Positions 49,216-60,966 of a stretch of DNA of 64,000 bases are shown piece after piece. The notes under the pieces are model-generated. The model worked only from the letters and a program-made list of their open reading frames with translations. It did no database searches and was not told where the DNA came from. Origin of the DNA: Blastomyces gilchristii SLH14081 (lineage: Eukaryota > Ascomycota > Eurotiomycetes > Onygenales > Ajellomycetaceae). Positions within the stretch are counted from its first letter, which is position 1, and each line of letters begins with the position of its first letter. The stretch is taken from contig NW_003101646.1 in NCBI RefSeq assembly GCF_000003855.2, positions 1-64,000 of the forward strand, written 5' to 3'. Both the position numbers and the translations under genes were made by a program.

Positions 49216-51733
49216 TTACAACTTGGCGTTGATGGTTAGGCCATTGCTCTGCGCAGGTACCCGCGTGTATAGCTCGTCGAGGAGCTCGCGGTACATGCGC
49301 ACAGCCTGGGGGCGTTTGAGTTTGAGGCTATTGTTTCAAAAAATGATTATGTTAGTTATGATGTTGTACACAGCAGAGACACAAAGAAGTACCGGGTGCG
49401 GTGGATGTGGGGAGAAAAAGAGAAAACTCACGTTGGCGTCAACAACCCGTTATCGACCGAGAACGGTTCCACAAGCAACGCGATAGCCTTCACCTTCTCA
49501 AAGCCCGCGAGGTTATACTTCTTCCCCGCCCGATCCAAATCCTCCTGCACGGCACGCACGACCTTCTCATTCGCCGCCGCGGCGCGGATCGCGTCCATAT
49601 CCTCCGGCCCAATGTCCTTCTTCAGCACGCGGCCCGCAAACGCCGCAAACGTATCGGGCTGCACCCCCATGATCGCCACCAGCGATGTCTCCACGCTGTC
49701 GCCGTGCACAAACGCCTGCGCCAGGTAGGAGCATGCGGTCTGGTAGATCCCCTCCAGCCGCTCGGGGGAGATGTACTCGCCCTGCGCGAGCTTGAGCAGG
49801 TTCTTGCGCCGGTCGATGATGGTGAATCGGCCTAGGTGGTCGACCTGGCAGACGTCACCGGTGCGGAACCAGCCGTCCTCCGTCATGGCCTTGGCGGTCT
49901 CTTCGGGGTTCTTGTAGTATTCCTTGAACAAGGCTTTCGCCGCGGAGCAGGAGCTCGCCGCGCGGGTAGGGTTTGTCGTCGATAGAGTACTCCATGTCGG
50001 GTAGTGAGAGGAGGCACGCTTCGCTGCTGGCGTGCAGCGAGCCGCAGTGGCCTGCGGTGAGGTCGTTCGAGCTTTGGCAGAGACTTGTTGCGTAGCTTTC
50101 AGTAAGGCCGTAACCCTGCATGATGTCGCAGGCGAAGGCGATGCGGAGGAATTGGTGGAGGGATTTGTCGAGCGGTGCGGAGCCGGAGACCATACTGCGC
50201 ATGCGGTCGAAGCCAATGGCTGCGCTGACCTTTTTCGACCAGATGCGGTCGTAGAGCATGTGCTTGTTGGTGGGGTTGTCGGATCGCTCGATGTTGGCGG
50301 TTTTGGCATTCACGATGTGTCGGGATAGCGTGCCCTTGAAACCTGGGGCTTCGACGGAGGAGGCGCGGATGGCACCGCCGAAGCGGTTGTAGAGGCGCGG
50401 GACAGAGGCCATCATGGTGGGCTTGAGGGTTTTTAGGTCGTCGACGAGCTCGAGGATGTTGCCGTGGAAATAGCCGATGCTGCCGCCAACCCACAGCATC
50501 ATGTGTTCCATGAGACGTCCGAAGATATGGGCGAGGGGGAGGTAGGAGATGAGGACGTCCGTGGGGTAGTGCATGCAGGTGCTCAAGCCGGACGAGGCAC
50601 CGGCCACGGCATTTCCGTGGGTGAGGACGACTCCCTTCGGATTGCCCGTGGTGCCGGAAGTGTAGTTGATGGTAATAATGTCATTAGGGGTAGGGGGGTT
50701 GTAAGGGCGGTTCAACGAAGCACCCAGTTCTTCGACCTCGGACAGGGAGTAAATCTGCAAGCCCACTGCGGCGGCTAGCGGCACAAGGATGTCTCGCTTG
50801 GTGTGGCCTTCTGGTTCACCAGCGTCTAATGGATCCATGCAGACGACTAGTTGCAACGACGGCAATTCTTTTTTCAGCTCGATTAAAGTGGCAACATGGG
50901 GCAGCGAAGTGACCACACAGGTGAGCTCGGCGTTGTTAATGATATATTTCGTAGCATCTGGTCCGAGAGTCTCGTACAACGAGACGGTGTATAGTGACTG
51001 AGACATGCAGGCCAGGTCTAAAAAAAATTTCAAGACCTATTTTAGCAACAGTTTATAGCAGAATTGAACTTAGTAGAAAAAAAAAAAAAAAAAAAAAAAA
51101 GGTACACACCTGTGAGTTGCCATTCCGGTCGATTCTGGCACCAGAGGCCAACACCGTATTGCTTCCCCTGAACACCAACGCGGTTATGAAGCTCGACCAA
51201 GCCTACACCCAAAGCAGCACGGCGTTGCTTGACGGTTTGGTAATCCACCCACCGGTACGCGCCCCAGGTCTTTGTAACGGGGTCCCAGGCACGAGATCCG
51301 AGGCAGTGGTTCTTGGGGTATCGGTTGGCTATTCGCAAAGAGTAGGGAATTAGCAGGAGAAATAACACAAAAACACATATCTTAGTATTATTAACAGAAT
51401 TTATTTTAATTTGACATACCACTTGACTCGAACATATCATGGCCAGTGAGAACCTGTATAAGCCAGACAAAATAGTTAGTTAAGCCTAGCATATACTTAA
51501 CTCCCTCCCCCAGACAATAATCTCAGATCCACCCTCTCCGCCTCACCCCCGGAACATACCTTAGGATCTAGCGTCTTGACTAGTTCCCCACTGCCAACCT
51601 TCCAATGGCGGTATACCCTGGAGCGTCCAGGCTTTTCGGTGCCGGGGAGAGCGACCGATTCCGGGGTGCCCTTTGGAGGGGGTTGGGCATATGCCAGGCC
51701 GTTGACCTCGACTGGACTTTTCGACGAGAACAT
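49216..51733 (-). CDS. Peroxisomal long-chain acyl-CoA synthetase, one frameshift
   Basis: Activates fatty acids with ATP and CoA. Five exons: 51,733-51,560, 51,453-51,420, 51,328-51,110, 51,017-49,432 and 49,327-49,216. Allowing for one extra base at about 49,931-49,934 the model closes at 707 aa. The AMP-binding P-loop YTSGTTGNPKG is at 261-271; GYGLTESYA, GWFRTGDV and DRRKNLLKLAQGEYISPE follow. The C-terminus ends in AKL, a peroxisomal targeting signal type 1. The shift falls between LLLRGES and FKEYYKNPEE, where the sequence holds one base too many. Everything else is intact, so either a sequence error or a very recent knockout. Intron 3 holds T24 on the coding strand. Confidence 0.93.
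51077..51100. repeat. A24 homopolymer inside acyl-CoA synthetase intron 3
   Basis: A run of 24 A on plus is T24 in the gene sense, starting just after the donor sequence GTGTGTACC. Confidence 0.9.
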
Positions 51734-53585
51734 AGCGGTGGTTTCTTTTGTGTGCGTGGCCTCGTTTAGCTTTTTTTTTAAAAAAAGAAATAAAATAAAA
51801 CTGTGGGGGGATGGTCGCAATTATAAGACGGAGAGGAAGGAGGAGAGAGGCGAATTATCCCAAGCTGGAGGAAGGGAGCGAGCGGATTGATAGGAGAGAC
51901 TGTTGGAGGGATTCGCAGAGAGATGATGTGACAGACAACGAAGAAGAAGAAGAAGAAGAAGAAGAAGAAGAGAGCGACGGAAAAGAAAACGGAGAAGAAA
52001 AGAAAAGAAATAGTTAATGGTTCTTCTGGAGGCGGCGGGGGGGCGGTGGAAGATGGAGCAGGAAAAGCACATGTCAGTAACTAATCAGTAAGTGGATTGC
52101 GATGTAATAAATCATGGCGCTGGTAATACTGTTACAGCCCCCGTACCCGCCTAGCTATCTGATATATATACATATACTACATAGCTATAGTTGATGGAGT
52201 TGCATGTTGCTTCGAGGAGCGGTGGCATGGAGGTGAGGATGACAATAGTGAACTCTTCGACAATTCTTAGATCAGCTAGCTAATAAGTTAATGTCATTCC
52301 CTGGTTAGAAAACTACTCTAAAACACCCCCGAGTGAGATTAGGTACCTTCTAGCAGGCAACTAGGTACTATACATGTATATACTGTACATGTATATACTG
52401 TACATACATGTTTATGCCTATATATATGTATATATGACTAACACCGGGCTGGATCGGGCGCCGGCGAATTTCTGAAGCTCTTATTAGTATGATAGTTATA
52501 GTTAGTATGATAACAACGTTAGTAGTTATATTATATATTTTATACTTTTGCAGCGCTTCAACCTCGGCCCAAGTAAATACCTTCATAATGTGGAGTTTGG
52601 TACCGCCGATACACGGTTCCCCTCCGCTGGGGTTAGAAAGAGAAAGAGACTGGAGAGATATTTCTCTCTTATGTACTCTGTATTTATCGAGTTACCGCTT
52701 ATTACTCTGCGATACTTTAAATACATATACGATAAGTTACCAGCCTTCAACATCCCTCACAACCTCCGAGGCTTGTGCGGGTTAGGCCTGACAGCAGCGA
52801 ATATTTTTATTGTCCGCCATAAGATAATGGGGCCCCCGGCGTGAGGACTCTGGGGAGACATTCTTATTTGACCAACAGCGCTCTTGGCAGGACTGGAGTC
52901 GACTCGGCCAAGCGCTAAGTTAGCTTCCACATGCTGCGCTCTCGATCATCTTTCGCGGGCTGCTTCTTGGTTGGTTCAACTTGGCTGGGTATGTCTCAAC
53001 TCTCAACCAGTGTGGAGGAGGAACAGACAAGACCAGTGAACCACTGACCACAGGATGAAAGGACTGCTACACTGCAAGACTGTGCATGTGCTTCTTTCAT
53101 GGGTGGTTTGGTGATTGTCGCCACATCTCTTGCTCTACCCTACCCTAGCGTTACCAGCAAAATGGTTGGTTTCCCCGGATCATTTTCTATCTATCATCCA
53201 TGAGAGATCCGGTATGGAAAGAATAGACAGACAGCCCGCCCACTAACCCCCGCGCTGAATACAATGCAGAAACTCCACGAGTTGAGGCATGAATATTGCC
53301 GGTTGGCGAGGTTGATAATATCCTGATCTAGTTTCCCAAGCCCTCCTCCTTTGCTAATAATAACCTCTATATGCAGCTCTCTACAGCGTAGATGAATGAG
53401 TCTGACTAACTACCCCAACAAATGACGCAGAAATGGACACGGAAGGGAAAAAACAAAGGGGCTTGAAAGAACACCCTTCCCCACCGGTGCAAAAAAGTCA
53501 AAGTCTATATCCAAGCAGCTGCTGCTATCCAAATCTTAACCATAGTCTAATCTAATCTTTTCATTATTGTCCCTAGAAAACTCCC
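51734..53585. other. Long intergenic region
   Basis: About 1.85 kb with a (GAA)n run at 51,940-51,971, likely in the acyl-CoA synthetase upstream region. Repeats of TGTACATGTATATAC lie at about 52,372-52,412. Short ORFs near 52,489-52,844 lack domain support. No gene is called. Confidence 0.5.
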
Positions 53586-54776
53586 TCAAATCACGCACCG
53601 CGGATTCGCATAGATCCAATCCAACACGCTGAAAAGCGTCCAGATATGGATTCCGGCACTGAGCACCACAAACAGGTGGAAAATCTGATGAGACGCCCCC
53701 CAGATATCGAACTTCTCCGGCGTCCACGACTCGGGGAAATGCGTCTAAAAATACCCATTTTGCTGCCATTAGCTGCGGGGTTTTCAATAACATCACGCCT
53801 CCTTTCCCCTCCTTTGTTTCTTTGTTTCTTTGTTTCTTTGGTTCTTTGTTTCATTGTTTGGCTGTAACTCACCGCATAGAAGAGCGTGCCAACAATGAGC
53901 GCCAGGCCCTCGAGCAGGTAGTAGCCCAAACCCGCCCGCGGGCTCCATTCGGCATACGGATATATGCACGCGGCATGGATGATGGGCAATAATCCCGACA
54001 GCCCCGTTGCGACAAACGTGGCGAGCCGGAGCATCCGCCACCGGCTGCTTTGGAACTTGGGACTCACGACGATGATGGCGGATAGGGTTCCCAGTGCGAG
54101 AGTCTACCGTCCGGATATCCATCCACCCTCTCCGTTAATCAAGGAATGCTCACGACAGTCACGAGAAACGGGGTAAAGGGGGATGAGGGAGAAAAGGGCA
54201 AGGGAATCCCACCATAGTCCAATACACCCGCCTCAACCCCGGCTCGCAATCAAACGTAACATAAATCCCCGACACAAACGACCCGATCGTCTGCAGTAGG
54301 ATAGCCACATAATCCATCCTCCCCCACAGCCCCGCATACTCCTCCGAATGACACAGCAGCGTGTGGTACGCAGACGAGATCCCAAAACACAAGACCGACG
54401 TCGTCAGGTAGATGTGGACCGCCAGCCGGTGCTGCAGCGCCAGTACCGCCTCGTCCGGATACCGCGCGCGGAAATACAGATGCAGAATCGCATTGCTGGC
54501 CAGCGCGATCGCGGCAGGGAGCAGGTGCGAGTAGATGTTGACCGTCTCGTTGTGCAGGGTGCGCAGGCTGTCGATGCACAGGCGCACGGAGCCCGTGATG
54601 GGTCGGTAGCCGGTGAGGAGGTAGGTATTGTGTGCGTACCAGGATGGTAGCTCGCTGGCGCGTAGGAGCTGGGGTTTTTGGGCGGGATTTTGTTGTTTGA
54701 GCGGGGTGGTACCTTTGCTGCCACCTGTCCGATCCCCCTCGCTGCGGGCGGGTGAGAGGCGTTGGTAGAGAGTCAT
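53586..54776 (-). CDS. PAQR/adiponectin-receptor-like membrane protein (Izh/Hly-III family)
   Basis: Three exons, 54,776-54,213, 54,103-53,873 and 53,744-53,586, give 317 aa. Seven hydrophobic helices carry the PAQR signatures: NETVNIYSH at 76-84, the S-x3-H box ending at His138 (SSAYHTLLCH), Asp155 (GRMDY), and the C-terminal H-x3-H at 284/288 (GASHQIFHLFVVL). The His residues would bind zinc as in human ADIPORs, which have ceramidase activity. Yeast Izh proteins affect zinc and sterol homeostasis. The specific role here is inference. Confidence 0.94.
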
Positions 54777-56202
54777 GAGTGGGGGAGCTTGGAGATTATA
54801 GATTATTACTGCGAATCTGGTATCTTTGTTAGTTTACTGGGGTGTGGCGAGCAGAGTGAAGAGCGAAACAACACGCACCGTATACGACGGAACACATGAG
54901 GCTAAGAAAGAAGAAGAAAAAGAAGTAAAAGAAGAAGAGAAGAAAGGACGTCCTTCAACAAATAAATTCGGGGCGTTGCTCCTATCACCAGCCCTCACGT
55001 TTTCACCCACAAGGCTGCGTTGTTGACATGTTGGAATGTGACAAAGAACGCTAAGTGATTGGTCGCCGGCCCCATATACAGTGCCCAGACGGGGGTTGCC
55101 GTTGCGAGTCCGCGGCGGCTGGCCTGAGATCCAATCATAATATTCAATGATAATGCCCAGCGATGCCGCTTGGATGGGGCTTTTTGGGGGCCACGGCAGC
55201 CTTCTTTTTTTGACCAACCAGTATCTCCCTCCACAAGTATGATGATGGGATTTACAAATCAACCAGGGCACCATTTCCTATTCCAGCAAGGGTGAAGAAT
55301 CCTGGTTTCTTTCTTCCCTTTTTTTTTCGTCTGGCGTACTGTGAAGAAGACCAGTCAGCACCGCCCGGTTATCATTAGCGCTGGACACGTCGTTGTTCAT
55401 ACAGCTGGTGAGTTTGTTTCCTGGGCGGGTTTTCTCAAAATTAGAATCAATGATAAGTTACGGAGTAGTTAACTATTTATTCCGTATTTGATAGTTTCGT
55501 TCCTGGCGGTTGGAGAAAGTCTGTTTAAGGTTTGGAGGCTCAGTTAAGGTTCCGGGGTGATGAGTCAGCAGCGGGATGAGGCTGAAGAGAACTTACCGAA
55601 ACTTGATGACTCCGTATTGAAGGTTTCTCCAAATGTTTGTTTGCTACAACGGCGCACCTTCATGGTGGCTGCTGTTGATGGGTATAACGAGAGGTTATTT
55701 GCTGGAGGCTGAAAATGAGATTTCATTAGCACCAGAAAGCAGCAGCAGCCAGACATCGTGTTGATATCATCAACACTCTTGATAAACGTTTCCAGGCGTC
55801 GACAAGACGAACAAAACAATGTCAGAACATAAAAATAGACGAGTACAATACAGGGATATACGCCTCCCAGAACAGAACCTCACGTTGCAGCCTCTCAAAC
55901 TCTTCGAAGATCGGGTGAATTTATAACACCCAGCATGAAAATACTATCGGGCGCTTTCCATTCGTTGATCAACCACTGGTGCTTGCAACCCGCTCTGGAT
56001 AGGTGGACCTAGGGCCGGCCCGGGCTTGCTCCAAGGCTGAGAGCCAGTGCTTCTACATTTACTAGGCTTTAAAGCTAAAAATAGTGTCAGAATCAACCCG
56101 CCCGACCTAGATGCTGGATGCGATGGGATTCCCCCTAACCCCCTAGCTTCCCGAGCGCTGCCCGCCTCCTTCTCTTCCCCTCTCCTCTTTCTCTTTTCCT
56201 GC

Positions 56203-56240
<38 letters not shown>

Positions 56241-56388
56241 CTCCCCCTTCCCTAAACACACCACGCAAAAGAATGATCTCGTCGCGTAGATTCCCCCCCA
56301 ACCCCGAGCTGCTGCCAATCAGTGCCTCGCCATCGATACCTGCGTTGCAACTGCAACTGCAACTGCATTGCGCGGCCGTTGTTCAGAA
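54777..56388. other. Divergent intergenic region, PAQR and NLR upstream
   Basis: About 1.6 kb head-to-head spacer. It contains T36 at 56,205-56,240 and a tandem CTGCAA/ACTGCA hexamer run at about 56,350-56,367 shortly before the NLR start. An 84-codon minus ORF (55,565-55,819) has no domain support. The T-tract may sit in the NLR 5' UTR or in an unspliced leader intron. Confidence 0.5.
56205..56240 (+). repeat. T36 homopolymer upstream of NLR
   Basis: An uninterrupted run of 36 T in a CT-rich context, about 150 bp before the NLR start codon. Confidence 0.9.
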
Positions 56389-59300
56389 ATGGCCTCCCGA
56401 GATGACTACACCGTCGGCTGGATATGCGCCCTTCCCCTGGAGATGGCAGCGGCGAAGGCGGTACTTGATCACATCCACGCCGATCTGCCCGCAGATCCAA
56501 GTCTGAATGACTCCAACTCGTATGTTCTGGGAAGCCTCAACGAACATAACATTGTGGTTGCATGCCTGCCCTTCGGCGTATATGGGACCACCTCCGCCGC
56601 AACCGTCGCGGCGCAGATGCTCGCGAGCTTCAAGTCCATCCGCTTCAGCTTGATGGTCGGCATCGGGGGCGGCGTACCGAGTACGAAGGAGGATGTTCGG
56701 CTTGGTGATATTGTAGTGAGCAGGCCGTCGGCGGCGCGGCCGGGGATTATTCAGTATGATTTCGGGAAGAAAACTGGAGAGGGCCAGTTCACTAGTACAG
56801 GCGCGTTGAATAAACCGTCTACCTTACTCCTCACGGCCGCGGGAAAGGTCGAGACGAATAATATCCTCGGCGAGAGCCAGATTCCCCGTTACATCCACAA
56901 GATTGTCGAGAAGGATCCCCTCGTCTTCGCCCATCCCGGTTCAGAGCAGGATGCCCTCTTCGACTCGAACTACGACCACGTCGCGGCGCTCGGAGATGAT
57001 GGTACGTGCACTCAGTGCGACCCCGCTAGACTCCTCCACCGGCCGCCGCGAGGGTCGCAGAACCCGAAAGTCCACTATGGTCTGGTTGCGTCTGGCAACC
57101 AGGTGATGCGACATGGCGGGACACGGGACAAGTTGGCGCGCGAGCATGGGATCCTTTGTTTTGAGATGGAGGCGGCCGGCTTGATGGACATCGCCCAATG
57201 CCTGGTCATCCGGGGAATCTGCGATTATGCAGATTCGCACAAAACTAAGGTCTGGCAGGGGTACGCCGCTGGTGCCGCTGCTGCCTATGCGAAGGAGCTC
57301 CTGTCTTTGATGCCCCCTGCCCCGAAGCCACCGCCGCTGGCATCTATCACGGATTCGACGGTTGCCGGTGTTCTCGATGCCTTACTCCTGACCAGACCCG
57401 AGGTTGACCGGAGCTCTCTGATCGCATTGAAGGGGCGGAGAGTAGCAGGTACTTGCGAATGGCTGCTACGACATGATCACTATCAAGAGTGGCTGAAAGG
57501 AACTGATCCGCCGCTCCTCTGGATCTCAGGCGGGCCGGGAAAAGGGAAAACTATCCTCTCCATCTACATCACTGAGGAACTGGAGTCGGTGGTTGACGAC
57601 GCTCAGGGTGTTCTCCTTTACTACTTCTGTAGTAACCGTGACAAGAACAGGAACTCGGCCATGACGATCATGCGAGGCCTATTGCACCAATGGCTCAGTC
57701 TCCATCCCCACCTAGCACAACATATTCAGAACTTCTTTGATGGGTCCGAAACGACCAAATACACTATTTCTAACTTTATCTGCCTCTGGAAGCTCTTCCT
57801 GAGCCTTCTCAACCACACCGACGCACCGCAGGTGGTATGCGTGCTTGATGGCCTAGATGAGTGCGAGGAGGAATCTCTCAAGCAGCTCCTTGACGTCTTG
57901 AGTGAATATTTCTCGAACTCCGAGGCGAAACCAAACACATACCTAAAGGTCATCCTCCTCTCCCGCCCGCAGCCTGGACCTTTAAAAAGCAAACTTCACC
58001 GATTCCCTCGGATCAAACTTGATGACTCGGACGTGGAGATTCAAAAAGATGTTGAGAAATACATCTCGGCCAAAGTTGCCGAGCTGGCAGCCGAGAATAT
58101 CCTATCGGAGGATAGGCTACGTCAAGTTAGCCAGACCTTGATGGCCAGCGCGGAGGGAACCTTCTTGTGGGTTGGGTTTGTCGCGGATGAGCTCAAGGGC
58201 AAAAATTGGCTTCAAATCAACCACATACTTCGCGGTGTGCCCAAGGACCTTGTTGGGGTTTATCAGCGATTGCTGCAACAAGTCGAAGACAAAGAAAACC
58301 TGGTCCCCATCCTTGAATGGATCGTTCTCGCCGCCCGACCCATGACCGTGGATGAACTAGCAATGGCGGCGGAGATCAAGGCGTTTCATGCCCTGACGCC
58401 AGCCGAAATCCTGAAGGATAGGCTTGCGTCCTGTGGGCTGTTGGTGAAAATCGATGGAGACGTGGTCAACCTCGTCCATGAGTCGGCGAGAGAGTTCTTC
58501 CAGAGCGACCAGATCAATATCGACGGGATCAACGTTTTCCATATGAATCACAAATCGCATAAGACTCTTATGCGTACCTGCCTCGGGCTCATTGAAGGGA
58601 GCTACAAATCTCCTGGTAGTATCAGCAACGCCTCCCTCCACAATAGCCTCTTGACCTATGCCAGCCTCTACTGGCCAGAGTATTTCCGACAGGCGTTCGA
58701 CTCGGTCGAGGCCCAGCTTGAGTTTTCAAGCCAGTTCTTCCGAGCTGAGTCGCCGGTGCGGGAGGATTGGTGGAAATTCTACTGGGATCGGGAGCAGTAC
58801 GGCGGAGCTCCGCCCTCGTTCACGCTTCTACACCTAGCGGCGTACTTTGGCAACTTGGCCTGGGCCAAGATGTTGCTTAAGCATTCTGCCGCCGCCGGCA
58901 TTCCCTTCCGCCGTCGCACCTCGCGAAAGGATTCTTATGGGCGCACACCCCTCTTCTGGGCTGCTACGCGCGGTCACAGAGACGTGGTGGAGTTGCTACT
59001 CGAGCACGGTGCCAACATAAATTCTAAGGACCGCGACAAATTGACCGCGCTCCATATCGCAGTCACTGGAGAGCACAAGGATGTCGTGTCTCTACTACTA
59101 GATCGGTCCGCCCGGATCGAGGCCAAAGGTAGCTACGGGGACACGCCATTGATCCGAGCCATCCAGGCCAGTTCCAAAGATATCGTCAAGTTACTGCTCG
59201 AGCACGGTGCGCGGGTTGATAAATTACCTACACCACCAGGTGTCGCCGCCCTGAAGGGGCCGATGGATCCACTGGAAGAGCGCGTGAAACAGTTGCTGGA

Positions 59301-60396
59301 ACTTCAGGAAATGCTTTTTACTGCGCGATATGATAATCAATCGAGACTGGTTGACCTCACGCTCAAGATCCTAACCGTCTCACTCAGGTACAAACCTATC
59401 TTTAGACTGGTTGCGCTGTACGTGAGACACTGGTCAGTTGGCCGCTGGGAGGTTCTGCAAGACCTCGTGAAGAATAACGAGACGGCCAGATTGCGAAAAT
59501 GGGCGCAGTCATTCAGCAGCTTTGGCAACCAGTTGGTCGAGGCTAGGAATCCCAGAGACCTAGAGGCCATGACGGGGCTCTCGGTCCGGGTGTTTGAGGT
59601 GGTCTCTACTGCGGATCTAGAGGCGTTATTGGTAATCGGGGTCCTGGTAGGTTCGTCTGTCATGCTCGCATCGGCCAAATCCCGATGGAGAGAAGGTGTA
59701 GATATCTCGGGCAGGACGTTCTCTCAATTCGCCTCCCTCGCCTACCACAGGGGCACGGAGGAGTCACTGGACTACGGCGTTCGCCAGTTCCTGATCGATC
59801 TCGACGCCTCCATTCGCGCCGGCAACAGGGCGGACACGGTGGATCGGGTGGTGGTCATGTTCAGCACGCACCTCGCCATCCTCGCTAGCAAGGATCCACG
59901 GCCCATCGAGTACTTCTCGACGGTCCTCACGGAATATTTCGAACACTATATCGGCGGCAGCTATGAGGAACAGCTCTTCAGCGACGCCAGCGAGGCATGC
60001 GCCAATGAGCTTGCTGCCATCAACAAATGTCAGGATTCCCGCAGATTGTTCCTCCTCCTCTCTGCCATCTTCAAGATCGCTCAGCACTCGCGGGAGAAGG
60101 GGCAGGACCGGCTCCTCAACATCCCACCAGCGTCATGTCTGATCCTCTGCCAGGATGACCCCGACTCCCATAGATGGTTGATCGGCGAAGGGATACCGGA
60201 AACAGTGAGTGTGCTGATACCCCGACAACAACAAGGACTCTCGCGAAAGCGGGCGTTCAAAGCTCTCGTGGAATGTCTGATTATTGGGAAGCAATTTGGG
60301 TTATCACTGTCTATGGGGGTGCGGGAAACGGTGAAGCGAAACCTTGAACTTATTGACGGGGTGGACGGAATGCTGGATCAACTTCTTAGTACATGA
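56389..60396 (+). CDS. Fungal NLR: nucleoside phosphorylase-NACHT-ankyrin protein
   Basis: Single exon of 1,335 aa from ATG 56,389 (MASRDDYTVGW, the usual start of the PNP_UDP effector domain). Residues 6-310 form the phosphorylase-like domain, with VGIGGGVP at 90-97 and CFEMEAAGLM at 257-266 intact. The NACHT domain follows: Walker A GGPGKGKT at 381-388 and Walker B CVLDGLDEC at 484-492. A helical part (NACHT winged-helix region) reaches about residue 730. Only three or four ankyrin repeats are seen (about 810-945; YGRTPLFWAATRGHRDVVELLLEHGA). About 385 residues of mainly helical sequence with no recognised family close the protein. Such NLRs are linked to fungal non-self recognition and programmed cell death. 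No lesion is seen. Confidence 0.94.
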   Translation: MASRDDYTVGWICALPLEMAAAKAVLDHIHADLPADPSLNDSNSYVLGSLNEHNIVVACLPFGVYGTTSAATVAAQMLASFKSIRFSLMVGIGGGVPSTKEDVRLGDIVVSRPSAARPGIIQYDFGKKTGEGQFTSTGALNKPSTLLLTAAGKVETNNILGESQIPRYIHKIVEKDPLVFAHPGSEQDALFDSNYDHVAALGDDGTCTQCDPARLLHRPPRGSQNPKVHYGLVASGNQVMRHGGTRDKLAREHGILCFEMEAAGLMDIAQCLVIRGICDYADSHKTKVWQGYAAGAAAAYAKELLSLMPPAPKPPPLASITDSTVAGVLDALLLTRPEVDRSSLIALKGRRVAGTCEWLLRHDHYQEWLKGTDPPLLWISGGPGKGKTILSIYITEELESVVDDAQGVLLYYFCSNRDKNRNSAMTIMRGLLHQWLSLHPHLAQHIQNFFDGSETTKYTISNFICLWKLFLSLLNHTDAPQVVCVLDGLDECEEESLKQLLDVLSEYFSNSEAKPNTYLKVILLSRPQPGPLKSKLHRFPRIKLDDSDVEIQKDVEKYISAKVAELAAENILSEDRLRQVSQTLMASAEGTFLWVGFVADELKGKNWLQINHILRGVPKDLVGVYQRLLQQVEDKENLVPILEWIVLAARPMTVDELAMAAEIKAFHALTPAEILKDRLASCGLLVKIDGDVVNLVHESAREFFQSDQINIDGINVFHMNHKSHKTLMRTCLGLIEGSYKSPGSISNASLHNSLLTYASLYWPEYFRQAFDSVEAQLEFSSQFFRAESPVREDWWKFYWDREQYGGAPPSFTLLHLAAYFGNLAWAKMLLKHSAAAGIPFRRRTSRKDSYGRTPLFWAATRGHRDVVELLLEHGANINSKDRDKLTALHIAVTGEHKDVVSLLLDRSARIEAKGSYGDTPLIRAIQASSKDIVKLLLEHGARVDKLPTPPGVAALKGPMDPLEERVKQLLELQEMLFTARYDNQSRLVDLTLKILTVSLRYKPIFRLVALYVRHWSVGRWEVLQDLVKNNETARLRKWAQSFSSFGNQLVEARNPRDLEAMTGLSVRVFEVVSTADLEALLVIGVLVGSSVMLASAKSRWREGVDISGRTFSQFASLAYHRGTEESLDYGVRQFLIDLDASIRAGNRADTVDRVVVMFSTHLAILASKDPRPIEYFSTVLTEYFEHYIGGSYEEQLFSDASEACANELAAINKCQDSRRLFLLLSAIFKIAQHSREKGQDRLLNIPPASCLILCQDDPDSHRWLIGEGIPETVSVLIPRQQQGLSRKRAFKALVECLIIGKQFGLSLSMGVRETVKRNLELIDGVDGMLDQLLST

Positions 60397-60966
60397 TTCT
60401 TGTTTAATGTTTATGATTACTTTTTTGGTTGTTTGCAATGTTCCCCCCTTTCTTTTTCTAAATTCCAATTCATTTCAATGTAATGGTTGAAAAAGAAAAA
60501 CCCCTCCTTTCCACCCGCCTTGGCAGACATTTTGATTCACCGCATATGCTCCGCTGAAGCTATATATATATAAGGAAAAGGAAATGAAAAGGAAAAGAAG
60601 AACATGAAAAGAGAACGAGATAGTGAAAAAAAAGGTAAAAATGTAGAGCAAGAAAAGGAAATACCAAAAAAAGAATAAATATAAACGATGACAGGCGAAG
60701 GTGGCAACAAAGGAGGAAATAGAAAGGCCATGTTTGAAGAATAACATGATATTAGTATAGGGGATCGAAGGGGAACAAAAGAGACTGGTCAAAAACCAAA
60801 ATAGCAACAGTATTACATGAAAAAAAGAATATGAAAGTGGGAAAATTAGGAAAGGTGAGAATAGAGAATTGAAGTCAATGGAATTCAATAAAAAATGGAG
60901 GAAGATGTAGTAAAACAAAAGCAAAAAAAAGATAAAAAATGGAAACAAACAAAGAGTGAATACAGG
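60397..60966. other. Convergent intergenic region, A-rich
   Basis: About 570 bp, purine-rich on plus in its right half (60,570-60,960). It likely contains the NLR and PDI 3' UTRs. The 157-codon minus ORF here is a low-complexity Phe/Leu shadow. Confidence 0.5.

Noticed and set aside
52489..52844. Overlapping 98-codon plus ORFs in the 51.7-53.6 kb gap
   Set aside because: Start in AT-rich repeats, no recognisable motif; not enough for a gene call.
60475..60948. 157-codon minus ORF rich in Phe, Leu, Ser
   Set aside because: It is translation of a purine-rich 3' UTR; low complexity, no homology features.
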